Both the position numbers and the translations under genes were made by a program. Below are positions 54,236 to 63,594 of a stretch of 64,000 bases of DNA, piece after piece. Each line of letters starts with the position of its first letter. Positions within the stretch are counted from its first letter, which is position 1. The notes under the pieces were generated by a model, which saw only the letters and a program-made list of their open reading frames with translations, made no database searches and was not told the DNA's origin. The stretch spans positions 1 through 64,000 of the forward strand of contig CAJXUA010000015.1 of the NCBI GenBank assembly GCA_913060695.1, read 5' to 3'. The DNA is from an uncultured Gammaproteobacteria bacterium. GTDB lineage: Bacteria; Pseudomonadota; Gammaproteobacteria; Pseudomonadales; Pseudohongiellaceae.

Positions 54236-55159
54236 ATGGCAATCTCCTGGTACCCCGGCCACATGCATAAGGCCAACAAGGAAATGGCCGCGCTGATTAA
54301 AGACATCGACGTCGTTATTGAAGTGCTCGACGCCCGCATGCCTCAGGCCAGCTCTAACCCCATGCTCAAGGCCATGCGCAAGGGCAAACCCTGTCTGCAC
54401 GTTCTCAACAAAGCCGATCTCGCCAACCCCCATATCACCCGCGAATGGCTCGACTACTATAACGCCCAGCCCCTCGCCTACGCCGCCACTAGCTCCAAAG
54501 AGAAACGCCTCGAGACCTCCGACGTTTTGTTTCTTTGTCAGAAGCTCATGCGCAAGGTCAATGCCGCCAAGCCCGTCGTCGAAGAGACTGTTCCGACAAA
54601 CCCCGACGCCGCGGCCCTGCGCGCCTGGAAGAAGCAGAATCATAAGAACCAAGTGCTCATCGTCGGCATCCCCAATGTTGGTAAGTCCTCTATCATGAAC
54701 ACCCTGCTCGGCAAGAAAATTGCCCGCACGGGTAACGAGCCCGCTATTACTAAGGGCCAGCAGCGTGTGCGGCTCAACGATCACTGGTTCCTTGTGGATA
54801 CCCCAGGGGTGTTGTGGCCTAAGCTCGAGGATCAGACCGCCGCCTACCGCCTAGCCCTGTCAGGCGCTATCCGCGCGACTGCGATGGAGTCCACAGAGGT
54901 TGCGGTGTTCGCCGCCCAGATGCTCATCGATCAGTTCCCCGAACGGCTCAAGGAACGCTATAAGGTCGAGGAATTACCCGCAGACAGCGAGGCCTTCCTG
55001 CGCGATCTCGCCGTGTCACGTGGCTGTGTGCGCAAGAATAAGGACATCGACTGTAACCGTGTGGCCGAGTTGATCATCAACGATTATCGCGCCGGACGCT
55101 TCGGCGCGATGTCGCTAGAGCGGCCCCCGCGCCCTGCGCAAAGCGAAGCTCCACAATAG
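54236..55159 (+). CDS. ylqF: Circularly permuted ribosome-assembly GTPase (YlqF/RbgA)
   Basis: This 307-residue GTPase helps late assembly of the large ribosomal subunit. The circular permutation is visible: G4 (LNKADL, about 60-65) comes before G1 (GIPNVGKSSIMN, about 143-154), then the G3 DTPGVLWP. The N-terminus WYPGHMHKANKEM is family-typical. The C-terminal domain lies past 200. The gene starts after a REP cluster; promoter between 54120 and 54230. The rapA gene follows with 94 bases between. Confidence 0.92.
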   Translation: MAISWYPGHMHKANKEMAALIKDIDVVIEVLDARMPQASSNPMLKAMRKGKPCLHVLNKADLANPHITREWLDYYNAQPLAYAATSSKEKRLETSDVLFLCQKLMRKVNAAKPVVEETVPTNPDAAALRAWKKQNHKNQVLIVGIPNVGKSSIMNTLLGKKIARTGNEPAITKGQQRVRLNDHWFLVDTPGVLWPKLEDQTAAYRLALSGAIRATAMESTEVAVFAAQMLIDQFPERLKERYKVEELPADSEAFLRDLAVSRGCVRKNKDIDCNRVAELIINDYRAGRFGAMSLERPPRPAQSEAPQ

Positions 55160-55165
55160 AATTGC

Positions 55166-55208
55166 GCCGATTGGGGATTCTTGTTTCTCAAGCTACCCCC
55201 AAATCGGC
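55166..55208. other. Inverted repeat before rapA
   Basis: gccgattgggg (55166-55176) pairs with cccccaaatcggc (55196-55208) with small bulges. It sits between the GTPase stop and rapA, followed by TAAAATACAGCG. It could be a terminator without a T-run or a leader structure. Confidence 0.4.
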
Positions 55209-55253
55209 TAAAATACAGCGCTCGACAACCCTCTTAGGAAACGCCCCGGCTTT

Positions 55254-58200
55254 ATGCAAACCCTCCATACCTTCGCCCTCGGGCAACGCTGGCTCAGCGA
55301 AACAGAACCCGAACTGGGCCTAGGCATCGTCGCCGATGTCGATCATCGTACTGTCACTCTCGCCTTTCGTTCCTGCGATCAGCAGCGCCGTTACGCGCGG
55401 CAACAGGCGCCGCTGAACCGCATCGTGTTCTCTGCGGGCGACACCATCACTACTCTGCACGGCGATGAGTTGATCGTGATCGAGGTATTTACCCTCGACG
55501 ACACCGTGATCTACCACTCTCACCTCGCCGATGACGTGACCGAGACGATCAAGCTACCGGAGTCGCTATTAAGCGACACCCTTGCTCTTAATAAGCCACT
55601 GGAGCGCCTATTCTCTGGGCAGACCGATGCCTCGCAGTGGTTCTACCTGCGCAAGCACACGCTAGAGCGCCTTGGCGACATCGAAAAATCCCGCGTACTT
55701 GGGCTGTGTAGCGGCCGCACCGATCTTATTCCCCATCAGCTCTATATCGCCTCCGAGGTCGCCTCGCGCTTCGCGCCACGTGTGATGCTGGCGGACGAAG
55801 TGGGCCTAGGCAAGACTATCGAGGCAGGTTTGATCCTGCAGCAGCAATTGGTGACAGGGCTTGCCAGCCGCGTGTTGATCATCGTGCCTGACGCATTGCT
55901 AAACCAATGGCTGGTCGAGATGCTGCGGCGTTTCAGCCTGCACTTCAGCCTCTACGACGACGAGCGTTGCAGCGAGATACTCGAGGCCATGGCCGACGAG
56001 GAAGGCAGTGTCCGCAACCCCTTCATGGAAGAACAGCTGGTCCTAACCAGCGTAGACCTATTCCAGAAGCAACCCCAATGGTATGAGTTCGCCATCAATG
56101 GCGAGTGGGATCTGTGTATCGTCGACGAGGCGCACCACCTGCGTGACGATGCCGTGGCCAGCGCACCCAGTGCAGACCCGCGTCGAAAGAAGCGCACCGA
56201 CTACGCCATGGTCAAGCGCATCGCGGAGTCTAGCCGCGGCATCCTGCTGCTAACTGCTACGCCAGAGCAGATGGGCCAGGAGAATCACTTCGCCCTGCTG
56301 CAGCTGCTCGACCCGAATCGCTTCACCGATTACGAGGCCTATCACCAAGAGCACGCCAACTATCACGACCTAGCGGCCACTATTAACGCGCTAGTGAGCA
56401 AGTCTAGCCTCTCGGCCGCTCAGCTCGATGACCTAGAGGCAGTATTAGCCACTCGGCATGACCCCAAGGGCATCAACCAGATCCTGTCGCCCCTTCTGCC
56501 CTCCAGCACCGCTAGCGGCACAGCACAGAACGAGGCCCGTGAACGCCTAGTGCGCATGCTGCTCGACCAACACGGCACCGGTCGCATCCTATTCCGCAAC
56601 ACGCGCAAATCCCTAACCGGCTTCCCGAGCCGCGAGGTGCACCCCTACCTGCTGCCTCTGCCACCGGCCTATGACGACCTGCGCATCGCCCGCCCAGAGG
56701 CACTCGAGACCCACCTAAAACCAGAGATGGCCTATATCAGCGCCAGCGCCCTGATGGACGAGGAGGAGGCAGAACAGAGCCTGCCGTGGACCTCAGTTGA
56801 CCCGCGCGTGAAATGGCTAGTGGAGTTCCTGCAGAGCAATCGCGGCGAGAAGGTGCTGCTGATCTGCGCCCAAGATGTCACGGCCATGAGCCTCGAGAAA
56901 TACCTACGAGTGAACGCCGGCATCCGCAGCAGCGTGTTCCATCGCCACATGGACCTACTGGACCGCGACCGCGCCGCAGCCTACTTCGCCGGCACCGAGA
57001 GCAGCGCACAGATATTGGTGTGTTCCGAGATCGGCAGCGAGGGCCGCAACTTCCAATTCTGTCGCCACATGATCCTGTTCGACCTGCCCCTGAACCCAGA
57101 CTTGTTGGAGCAGCGCATCGGGCGCCTGGATCGCATCGGCCAGAAACACACCATTCAGATTCATGTGCCTATCTTCAAAGACAGCGCGCAAGAAGCCCTG
57201 TTCCAGTGGTATCAAGAGTCTCTTAACGCCTTCCTCTTCGTGGCACCGGCGGCCTACCGCGTCTACCGGCAATACGAGAGCGAACTGCACGCACACCTGC
57301 TGGCTCCCAATCTGGATTCCGAAGACTTCACCCAATTCCTGCAGGATGCCAAGCAGCTCAACCATACTTTGAATGGCGAGTTAGAACAGGGCCGCGATCG
57401 CCTGCTAGAGATTAACTCCTTCAATAAACAGAGTGCGCAGCAGACCGTGCAGCAGATCGAAGACTTCGAGGCCGCCTGCACGCCAGAGGACTATATGAAG
57501 GAGGCCTTCGACGCCTTCGGCATCCACTACGAACACAACGCGGACGACAGCTATATCATCCACCCGACAGAAGAGATGATCGTAGACTCCTTCCCCGGCC
57601 TGCCAGACGATGGCATCGGCGTGACCTTCGCGCGCCAGTTAAGCCTGCACCGCGAGGACATTCAGTTCCTAACCTGGCAGCACCCCATGGTGCGCGGCGC
57701 CATCGACATGGTGTTGGATTCGCCCCAAGGCGGCGCTGCCGTTAGCCTCCTACCAGCAGTCGATGGGCGCGAGGCTGGCATTACCGAGCAGGGATTCGTG
57801 ATCGAGGCGATCTATCGCATCCTTGCCCCTGCCCCGAAGCATCTGCAGATGTCGCGCTACCTGCCCGCCACCAGCTTCTGCTACACCCTCGTGCCCGAGG
57901 TAGATGGGGAGCGCGCGGCTAAGGTTTCCCTAGACCCAGTGCGCCACAGACTGCGCTACATCGACAAACACGAGGCCGCAGGGCTGATCAGCGAGCACCA
58001 GGCACGCATCATCGAACTGCTGCGCAAGGGCGAGGCGAAGGCACAGGCGCAGATGGCGATCAAAGTGGGCGACGCCAGCAACGACATGCTCAAGACCCAG
58101 ACCGGCGAGATCAAGCGCCTGGTTGCATTAAAGCAGGTCAACCCCAATGTCAGAGAGTCTGAGATCGAGTATCTGAAAGAACAAACCATGCAGCTGCACC

Positions 58201-58262
58201 AATGCATGAAGCAGGCTAGTATTGAATTACTCGCTGTCCACGTCGTGTTTAAGGCCGGATAG
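55254..58262 (+). CDS. rapA: RNA polymerase-associated helicase-like ATPase RapA
   Basis: RapA is a Swi2/Snf2 ATPase that recycles RNA polymerase. The 1002-residue product has an N-terminal domain with beta-strands (GLGIVADVDHRTVTLAF), the helicase core with Walker A ADEVGLGKTIEAG (about 180-192), DEAH box IVDEAHHLRDD (about 290), motif III LLLTATPEQ, and the second RecA domain with CSEIGSEGRNFQF and QRIGRLDRIGQ (about 620-640). The C-terminal third matches RapA only. Length is close to E. coli RapA (968). The following M16 peptidase gene starts 25 bases after it. Confidence 0.95.
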   Translation: MQTLHTFALGQRWLSETEPELGLGIVADVDHRTVTLAFRSCDQQRRYARQQAPLNRIVFSAGDTITTLHGDELIVIEVFTLDDTVIYHSHLADDVTETIKLPESLLSDTLALNKPLERLFSGQTDASQWFYLRKHTLERLGDIEKSRVLGLCSGRTDLIPHQLYIASEVASRFAPRVMLADEVGLGKTIEAGLILQQQLVTGLASRVLIIVPDALLNQWLVEMLRRFSLHFSLYDDERCSEILEAMADEEGSVRNPFMEEQLVLTSVDLFQKQPQWYEFAINGEWDLCIVDEAHHLRDDAVASAPSADPRRKKRTDYAMVKRIAESSRGILLLTATPEQMGQENHFALLQLLDPNRFTDYEAYHQEHANYHDLAATINALVSKSSLSAAQLDDLEAVLATRHDPKGINQILSPLLPSSTASGTAQNEARERLVRMLLDQHGTGRILFRNTRKSLTGFPSREVHPYLLPLPPAYDDLRIARPEALETHLKPEMAYISASALMDEEEAEQSLPWTSVDPRVKWLVEFLQSNRGEKVLLICAQDVTAMSLEKYLRVNAGIRSSVFHRHMDLLDRDRAAAYFAGTESSAQILVCSEIGSEGRNFQFCRHMILFDLPLNPDLLEQRIGRLDRIGQKHTIQIHVPIFKDSAQEALFQWYQESLNAFLFVAPAAYRVYRQYESELHAHLLAPNLDSEDFTQFLQDAKQLNHTLNGELEQGRDRLLEINSFNKQSAQQTVQQIEDFEAACTPEDYMKEAFDAFGIHYEHNADDSYIIHPTEEMIVDSFPGLPDDGIGVTFARQLSLHREDIQFLTWQHPMVRGAIDMVLDSPQGGAAVSLLPAVDGREAGITEQGFVIEAIYRILAPAPKHLQMSRYLPATSFCYTLVPEVDGERAAKVSLDPVRHRLRYIDKHEAAGLISEHQARIIELLRKGEAKAQAQMAIKVGDASNDMLKTQTGEIKRLVALKQVNPNVRESEIEYLKEQTMQLHQCMKQASIELLAVHVVFKAG

Positions 58263-58287
58263 CAAACCCAACGATCAGGAGTCATGC

Positions 58288-61200
58288 ATGACGCAAAGCG
58301 CAAGTAATACCGCCACACAGGCCCAGAACAATGCTGCGGGCAATAGCCAATTGAGCGCCCCGGCCCAGGTTCACCCTGCCTTCGAGTGGCTGCGCAGCCA
58401 GCGTATCCCGACGCTCAACGTCGTGATGGAAGAGTATCGACACAAGGTCACGGGTGCGCAGTATTTCCACCTTGCCAGCGACGATGTCGAAAACGTATTC
58501 CTAGTGGCACTGCGCACGGTGCCTATGGATTCGAAGGGCGTTGCCCATATTCTGGAGCACACCGTACTTTGCGGCAGCGAACGCTACCCAGTACGCGACC
58601 CCTTCTTCATGATGATTAGGCGCTCGCTCAACACCTTCATGAACGCGTTTACTAGCAGCGACTGGACCGCCTACCCCTTCGCGAGTAAGAACCGCAAAGA
58701 CTTTAACAACCTGCTCGAGGTCTACCTAGACGCCGTGTTCTTCTCGCGCCTGCACGAACTAGACTTTGCCCAAGAGGGGCACCGCCTAGAGTTCAGCGAG
58801 ACGAATAATCCAGACAGCGCGCTCGAGTACAAGGGCGTAGTGTTTAACGAGATGAAAGGCGCCATGAGTTCCACGAACTCGATTCTGTGGCAGACCCTCA
58901 GCAAGTATCTCTACCCCACCACCACCTATCACTACAACAGTGGCGGCGAGCCCGAACATATTCCAGACCTTAGCTATGCCGAACTAAAAGAGTTCTACGC
59001 ATCCCATTACCACCCCAGCAACTCCGTGTTCATGACCTACGGCGACATACCCGCATTCGAGCATCAGCAGCGCTTCCACGAACTGGCCCTAGCGCGCTTC
59101 GAGAAGCTGGACATCAATATCCATGTGCCAGATGAGAAGCGTTATTTCGCGCCTGTGCGTGTGGAAGAGAGCTACCCGCTAAGCGAGCAAGAGAGCGAAG
59201 ACGGCGAGAGCCAAGACAAGACTCATGTCGTCATGGCATGGCTGTTAGGCAAGAGCATCAATCTCGACGACATGTTCCAGGCGCAACTGCTTTCCAGCGT
59301 GTTACTAGACAATAGTGCCAGTCCTCTCATGAATGTCCTGGAGACCTGCGGCATAGGCTCTTCGCCCTCACCCATGTGTGGTTTGGAAGACGGCAATCGC
59401 GAGATGAGCTTCATGTGCGGGCTCGAAGGCTGCGCAAAAGGCGCCACGGCCGAGGTGGAAGCCTTGATTCGTAGCACGCTAGAAACTCTTGCGCGCGACG
59501 GCGTGCCAGAGGAGCAAGTGCAGGCAGCCCTGCACCAGCTAGAACTGCATCAGCGCGAGATTACCGGCGACAGCCATCCCTATGGCTTACAACTCATTAT
59601 CGCCAGCCTCTCTAGCGCTATCCATGGCGGCGACCCGATCAACGTCTTAGACATCGATCCTGCGCTTGCGCGCCTGCGCGAGCAGATCGCCCAGCCCAAT
59701 TTCATCGGCCACTTGATTCAGAGACTGCTATTAGACAACCCCCATAATCTAGTGCTGACTCTGCAGCCAGACCCGCACCTATCCGCGCGCCAGGTTGCCG
59801 CAGAAGTACAGCGCCTGCAGGCGATCAAAGACAGCCTAACTGAAGACCAAGCGCAACAGATTATCGAGCGCAGCAAGCAATTGAACGAGCGCCAAGAGGC
59901 GCAGGACGATCCCTCCATACTGCCAAAGGTCGGCCTAGAAGACGTGCCAGCAGATTTGCCTTCTCCGCCATCGGAGACCAGTGACATCGACGTGGCTGGC
60001 AGCAAGATGCCAGTAAGCTTCTACCCTCAGGGCACCAATGGCATCTGTTATCAGCAATTAATAATCGAGCTGCCGCAGCTAGAAGACGAACTGCTTGCCG
60101 TGCTGCCCTACTACACTACCTGTGTGTCGGAGTTCGGCGTTGGCAAGCGCAGCTACGGCGAGGTGCAGACCTGGCAGTCCAGCATCAGCGGCGGTGTGGG
60201 TTACTACGCCAACATCCGCAGCACTATCGACAGCGAACAACGCAGCAAGGCGATCATTGTGCTTTCAAGCAAGGCATTGGTGGCCAATCAGGCCGCACTG
60301 ACAGACCTATTGTTCGAGACCTTCGATGAGGTGCGCTTCGACGAGGTGCAACGCCTGCGTGAGATCATGGATCAGATTAGTGCGCGGCGCGAGAGCAGCA
60401 TCACCGGACAGGGCCACGTATTAGCGATGGCCTTGGCGAGCAGCGGCATGAGCCCAACCGCTCAGCTTAACCACCGCTTCACCGGTCTCGCCGGCATTAA
60501 CTCATTGCGCGCCCTGAGCAAGGCAATCAAGAGCGACGAACAAGCCAAGGCCCTGCTCGCCAAGTTCCAAGCTATACACGCCAAACTAAAGCAGGCGCCC
60601 AAACGCGTGCTCTTAGTCGCCGAAGAGGCTGCGCAGCAATCCATTACCGAGACTCTTGCCCAGCGCTGGAGCAAAGCGAGCGCGCCGAGCGACGGCTTCC
60701 AGAGTCTGCTATTACCCGAGCGCCGCGAGCAAGTGCGCCAGATCTGGACGACCAACACCCAAGTGAATTTCTGCGCCAAGGCCTACCCTACCGTGCCGTC
60801 CTCGCATCCTGACCACGCTGCCTTGTCGGTACTCGGCGGCTTCCTGCGCAACGGATTCCTACACAGAACGATTCGCGAGCAAGGCGGCGCCTATGGTGGC
60901 GGCGCAGATCAGGATGGCAACTCCGCCTCGTTCCGCTTCTATTCATACCGCGACCCAAGGCTAGTAGAGACGCTGAAGGACTACGATCGCGCCATAGAAT
61001 GGGTGCTAAGCGGCACACATGACGAGCGTTTGGTTGAAGAGGCAATATTGGGCGTGATCAGCAGCATGGATAAATCTAGCTCGCCAGCTGGCGAGGCGAA
61101 ACAGGCGTTCTACAACGAGCTATTTGGCCGCACTCTCGAGCATCGTCTGCACTATCGCAAGCAGGTGTTAGGGACTCAGATGGCCGACCTACAACGCGTG

Positions 61201-61305
61201 GCTGCCCGTTATCTGCTGCCAGAGAAGGCCAGCATTGGCTTAATTAGCAATAGCAGCAAGCTAGAACAGGTGAAAGATTTACATCTAGAAGCGCATAACG
61301 TTTAG
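58288..61305 (+). CDS. M16 presequence-protease-like zinc peptidase
   Basis: A large insulinase-type peptidase of the PreP/Falcilysin (M16C) subfamily, 1005 residues from the chosen ATG. The inverted zinc motif is H87-I-L-E90-H91 in VAHILEHTVLCGSERYP, and the distal Glu lies in EYKGVVFNEMKGAMSS. The four M16 half-domains over the length are typical, and SSPAGEAKQAFYNEL is found near the end. No signal peptide is seen, so it is cytoplasmic; related enzymes degrade peptides of up to about 65 residues. The start at 58288 follows GGAG by about seven bases; the longer frame overlaps rapA. Confidence 0.9.
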   Translation: MTQSASNTATQAQNNAAGNSQLSAPAQVHPAFEWLRSQRIPTLNVVMEEYRHKVTGAQYFHLASDDVENVFLVALRTVPMDSKGVAHILEHTVLCGSERYPVRDPFFMMIRRSLNTFMNAFTSSDWTAYPFASKNRKDFNNLLEVYLDAVFFSRLHELDFAQEGHRLEFSETNNPDSALEYKGVVFNEMKGAMSSTNSILWQTLSKYLYPTTTYHYNSGGEPEHIPDLSYAELKEFYASHYHPSNSVFMTYGDIPAFEHQQRFHELALARFEKLDINIHVPDEKRYFAPVRVEESYPLSEQESEDGESQDKTHVVMAWLLGKSINLDDMFQAQLLSSVLLDNSASPLMNVLETCGIGSSPSPMCGLEDGNREMSFMCGLEGCAKGATAEVEALIRSTLETLARDGVPEEQVQAALHQLELHQREITGDSHPYGLQLIIASLSSAIHGGDPINVLDIDPALARLREQIAQPNFIGHLIQRLLLDNPHNLVLTLQPDPHLSARQVAAEVQRLQAIKDSLTEDQAQQIIERSKQLNERQEAQDDPSILPKVGLEDVPADLPSPPSETSDIDVAGSKMPVSFYPQGTNGICYQQLIIELPQLEDELLAVLPYYTTCVSEFGVGKRSYGEVQTWQSSISGGVGYYANIRSTIDSEQRSKAIIVLSSKALVANQAALTDLLFETFDEVRFDEVQRLREIMDQISARRESSITGQGHVLAMALASSGMSPTAQLNHRFTGLAGINSLRALSKAIKSDEQAKALLAKFQAIHAKLKQAPKRVLLVAEEAAQQSITETLAQRWSKASAPSDGFQSLLLPERREQVRQIWTTNTQVNFCAKAYPTVPSSHPDHAALSVLGGFLRNGFLHRTIREQGGAYGGGADQDGNSASFRFYSYRDPRLVETLKDYDRAIEWVLSGTHDERLVEEAILGVISSMDKSSSPAGEAKQAFYNELFGRTLEHRLHYRKQVLGTQMADLQRVAARYLLPEKASIGLISNSSKLEQVKDLHLEAHNV

Positions 61306-61510
61306 AGTTAAAACGCTATTATATTCAATTGCTTATGGGGTATTTTTAGAAGAGTTATCGCAAGATCTGAAGAAAATTAAAATATTTTGAAGATATTTTT
61401 AAATTCTTTGGAACTATGTGCGAACCCCACAGTCTTAATAGGTGTAGGTGAATTGCAGACAAAATTGTGGGTTTTGTTTCATTTTATCTCTCCCTTGATA
61501 GTAGTAATTT
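61306..61510 (+). other. AT-rich non-coding gap, possible sRNA
   Basis: No reading frame of note. The segment is much more AT-rich than the genes around it. aaccccaca (about 61424-61432) can pair with tgtgggtt (about 61466-61474), and the region ends in a strong terminator. That is consistent with a long 3' UTR or a small RNA, but nothing proves it. Confidence 0.3.
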
Positions 61511-61540
61511 AAACCCGGCCCCTTTGGCCGGGTTTTTTTT
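61511..61540 (+). terminator. Strong rho-independent terminator
   Basis: AAACCCGGCC, loop CCTT, TGGCCGGGTTT and then a T-run of eight. It lies about 200 bases after the M16 peptidase stop, so it ends that unit or a separate small RNA. Confidence 0.88.
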
Positions 61541-61589
61541 GCCTGGGATATTTTCGAAACCCCCACATCTCTAGAATAATACGCTGATT

Positions 61590-61817
61590 GTAGGAGCGGG
61601 CTTGCCCGCGAATGGGGTCAGATTGAAACAAATCTATAGGGAGGGGCAGATCCTTCGCGGGCAAGCCCCCCATAAATAGGGCAAGCGCTCCTACCCCGCT
61701 GGATTGGGGTTTGGCGCTGGGTTGGGATCCTTCGCGGGCAAGCCCGCTCCTACAGTCAGTGGTTCCCATCTGTTCAAAAACAGCGCGCTGACTGTAGGAG
61801 CCTGCCCTGCAGGCGAT
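61590..61817. repeat. Cluster of four REP-like palindromes
   Basis: Units at 61590-61615 (plus), 61652-61694 (minus), 61729-61753 (minus) and 61794-61817 (plus). The unit at 61652 has the 18-nt insert CTTGCCCTATTTATGGGG (read on the minus strand). The others lack it. The unit at 61794 has a distinct CCTGCCCTGCAGG core. No gene found in 61541-61843. Confidence 0.85.
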
Positions 61818-61843
61818 ATGCCAAAATCACCCGCAGATATTTA

Positions 61844-62629
61844 TCAACCCCCACGCTGCTCCATGATGGTGTCATAGGCCATCTTGATTTCTTGGGTTTT
61901 CTTCTTCGCCATCGCCATCATCTCTTCGGGCAAACCCTTCGAGACGAGCTTGTCTGGATGGTGCTGACTCATTAGTTTGCGATAGGCGCGTTTAACATCG
62001 GCGCTACTGGCACTGCTTTCCAGTCCTAACACCTTATATGCGTCGCGCAGACGATCCGCTGGGGCCTCCTGTCCTTGAAAACGGAACTGGGCGCTCAAGC
62101 GTAAGACCAACTGATCGAAGGCCTGCTTAGGGTAGCCTAGGCTCGCCGCCATGGACTCTAGCAGGCGCCGCTCACTCTCCTCCATCTTCCCGTCTGCTAG
62201 CGCGGTGGCGATGAGGATCTCTAGAAACATCTGAATCAGATTGCGCCGGCGCTGACACTCGCGCTTGAACTGCGCCAAGACCTCTTGATAGGGAAAATTG
62301 TCCTGCTTGCCCTGTTCGAACAGCTTGATCGCCAGCTTGCGCTGCTCTGGCTGCAGCTGCATCTGCCCCATGACCTGCTGTGCCAGCGATATCTCGTCCT
62401 GACTGACGCGGCCATCGGCCTTGGCGATATAACCCATCAAGGAGAACACGGCGGTGAAGAAAGCCGTCTGCACCCGCTCGTTGTTCTGGGGTCCCCCGAT
62501 CCTGTCGATCGACACGCCATCTAGGCCCGCATCGAAATAATTGCCCAGAGCTGCACCCAAGACGGCCCCGATTGGCCCGCCCATGACGAAACCGAAGGTG
62601 CCACCGATTACCTTACCCCACCAACTCAT
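61844..62629 (-). CDS. djlA: Membrane-anchored J-domain co-chaperone DjlA
   Basis: DjlA is a DnaK co-chaperone anchored in the inner membrane with its J domain in the cytoplasm. The 261-residue product has a Gly-rich membrane segment (MSWWGKVIGGTFGFVMGGPI, about 5-30), a central TerB-like helical domain (about 55-175) with AKADGRVSQDEI and LADGKMEESERRLL, and a C-terminal J domain with the HPD in LMSQHHPDKLV. The assignment is strong by architecture. Confidence 0.93.
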   Translation of the reverse strand: MSWWGKVIGGTFGFVMGGPIGAVLGAALGNYFDAGLDGVSIDRIGGPQNNERVQTAFFTAVFSLMGYIAKADGRVSQDEISLAQQVMGQMQLQPEQRKLAIKLFEQGKQDNFPYQEVLAQFKRECQRRRNLIQMFLEILIATALADGKMEESERRLLESMAASLGYPKQAFDQLVLRLSAQFRFQGQEAPADRLRDAYKVLGLESSASSADVKRAYRKLMSQHHPDKLVSKGLPEEMMAMAKKKTQEIKMAYDTIMEQRGG

Positions 62630-62669
62630 AGTCTTCCCTGTTCCAAAAGCCTCACTATGGAGGCGCTAC

Positions 62670-63278
62670 TTAAGAAAATAGGCGTTGCCACCAGTTCTTG
62701 CCCAGCTCTTCCGCGCAAATATCGATCTGCGCCTGATAGCGATCCGCATTGCCCTGCACCCTTCCAGCCGTGTCGATGAGCCACTGCTTATCGGCATAAG
62801 TGCGGCGCTCGAAGCCCGTATTGCCCTCGTGATAGGCCAGGTACAGATCCCGAGCGTTATGAAGGGCGATATTATTGCGCCTGTAACTATTGGCGTTATA
62901 CCAACCCACGAAGTCCACCGCGTCGCTGAAACTCGAGCGTTTAGCGCGGGAGTTGCCGGTAGAGCGCTGATAATCTGCCCAAGTACTGTCCAGAGCCTGG
63001 GCATAGCCATAGGCATTGGAGGGCCGAGGACCCGGAATTACCCAGAGGATTCGGCTACGGGCAGGCTTGGCCCGCGAGCGAAACGCAGATTCTTGATAGA
63101 TAAACGCCATGGACACCGAGATCGGCACGCCCCAGCGCTTCTCGGCGTCTGCCGCCGCCCTGAACCACGAGCGATTCTCCTCGAAAATGGAGCAGGCATT
63201 GCCGAGATTCTTAGGCTGGCCGTTCATGCAGCCCGCGAGGGTGAGGAGCGCGAGCAACATCAATGTGAATTTTTGCAT
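62670..63278 (-). CDS. SLT-domain lytic transglycosylase lipoprotein
   Basis: This 202-residue product has a lipoprotein signal with lipobox LAGC (C17) and a lysozyme-like SLT fold. FIYQESAFRSRA gives the probable catalytic Glu, followed by NAYGYAQALDSTWADY and YNANSYRRNNI. It is similar to the short MltE/EmtA-like or Slt-like lipoproteins in marine gammaproteobacteria. It is likely in the periplasm acting on peptidoglycan. It lies 40 bases upstream of djlA on the same strand, probably co-transcribed. Confidence 0.85.
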   Translation of the reverse strand: MQKFTLMLLALLTLAGCMNGQPKNLGNACSIFEENRSWFRAAADAEKRWGVPISVSMAFIYQESAFRSRAKPARSRILWVIPGPRPSNAYGYAQALDSTWADYQRSTGNSRAKRSSFSDAVDFVGWYNANSYRRNNIALHNARDLYLAYHEGNTGFERRTYADKQWLIDTAGRVQGNADRYQAQIDICAEELGKNWWQRLFS

Positions 63279-63330
63279 TTGTGCCCTCCTATTATCTGTA
63301 GAACTGTGTCAATCGAACCCCATTCGCGGG

Positions 63331-63579
63331 GTAGGAGCGCTTGCCCTATTTATGGGGGGCTTGCCCGCGAAGGATCTGCAGCTAAATCTAGACCTGCATC
63401 AATCAAACCCTATTCGCGGGGTAGGAGCGGGCTTGCCCGCGAAGGATCTGCAGCGCAATTTAGACCTGCATCAATCAAACCCCATTCGCGGGGTAGGAGC
63501 GGGCTTGCCCGCGAAGGATCTGCAGCTCAATTTAGACCTGCATCAATCAAACCCTATTCGCGGGCAAGCCCGCTCCTAC
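63331..63579. repeat. 72-nt tandem repeat built on REP units
   Basis: Three plus-oriented units start at 63331, 63421 and 63493. The last two are 72 nt apart, and the first is 90 nt long because its REP carries the 18-nt insert CTTGCCCTATTTATGGGG (72 + 18 = 90 exactly). Each REP is followed by the spacer ATCTGCAG, then CAATTTAGACCTGCATCAATC or close variants of it in shorter blocks. A final REP in the opposite orientation is at 63556-63579. The block separates the SLT lipoprotein gene from ligA. Plus-strand frames across it are artefacts. Confidence 0.88.
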
Positions 63580-63594
63580 AATCAGCGGTTTTTA

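Noticed and set aside
63331-63579. CRISPR-like array
   Set aside because: The repeat unit is a REP palindrome plus a spacer that is itself conserved, with one reversed unit and no cas genes. It is a tandem duplication, not a CRISPR.
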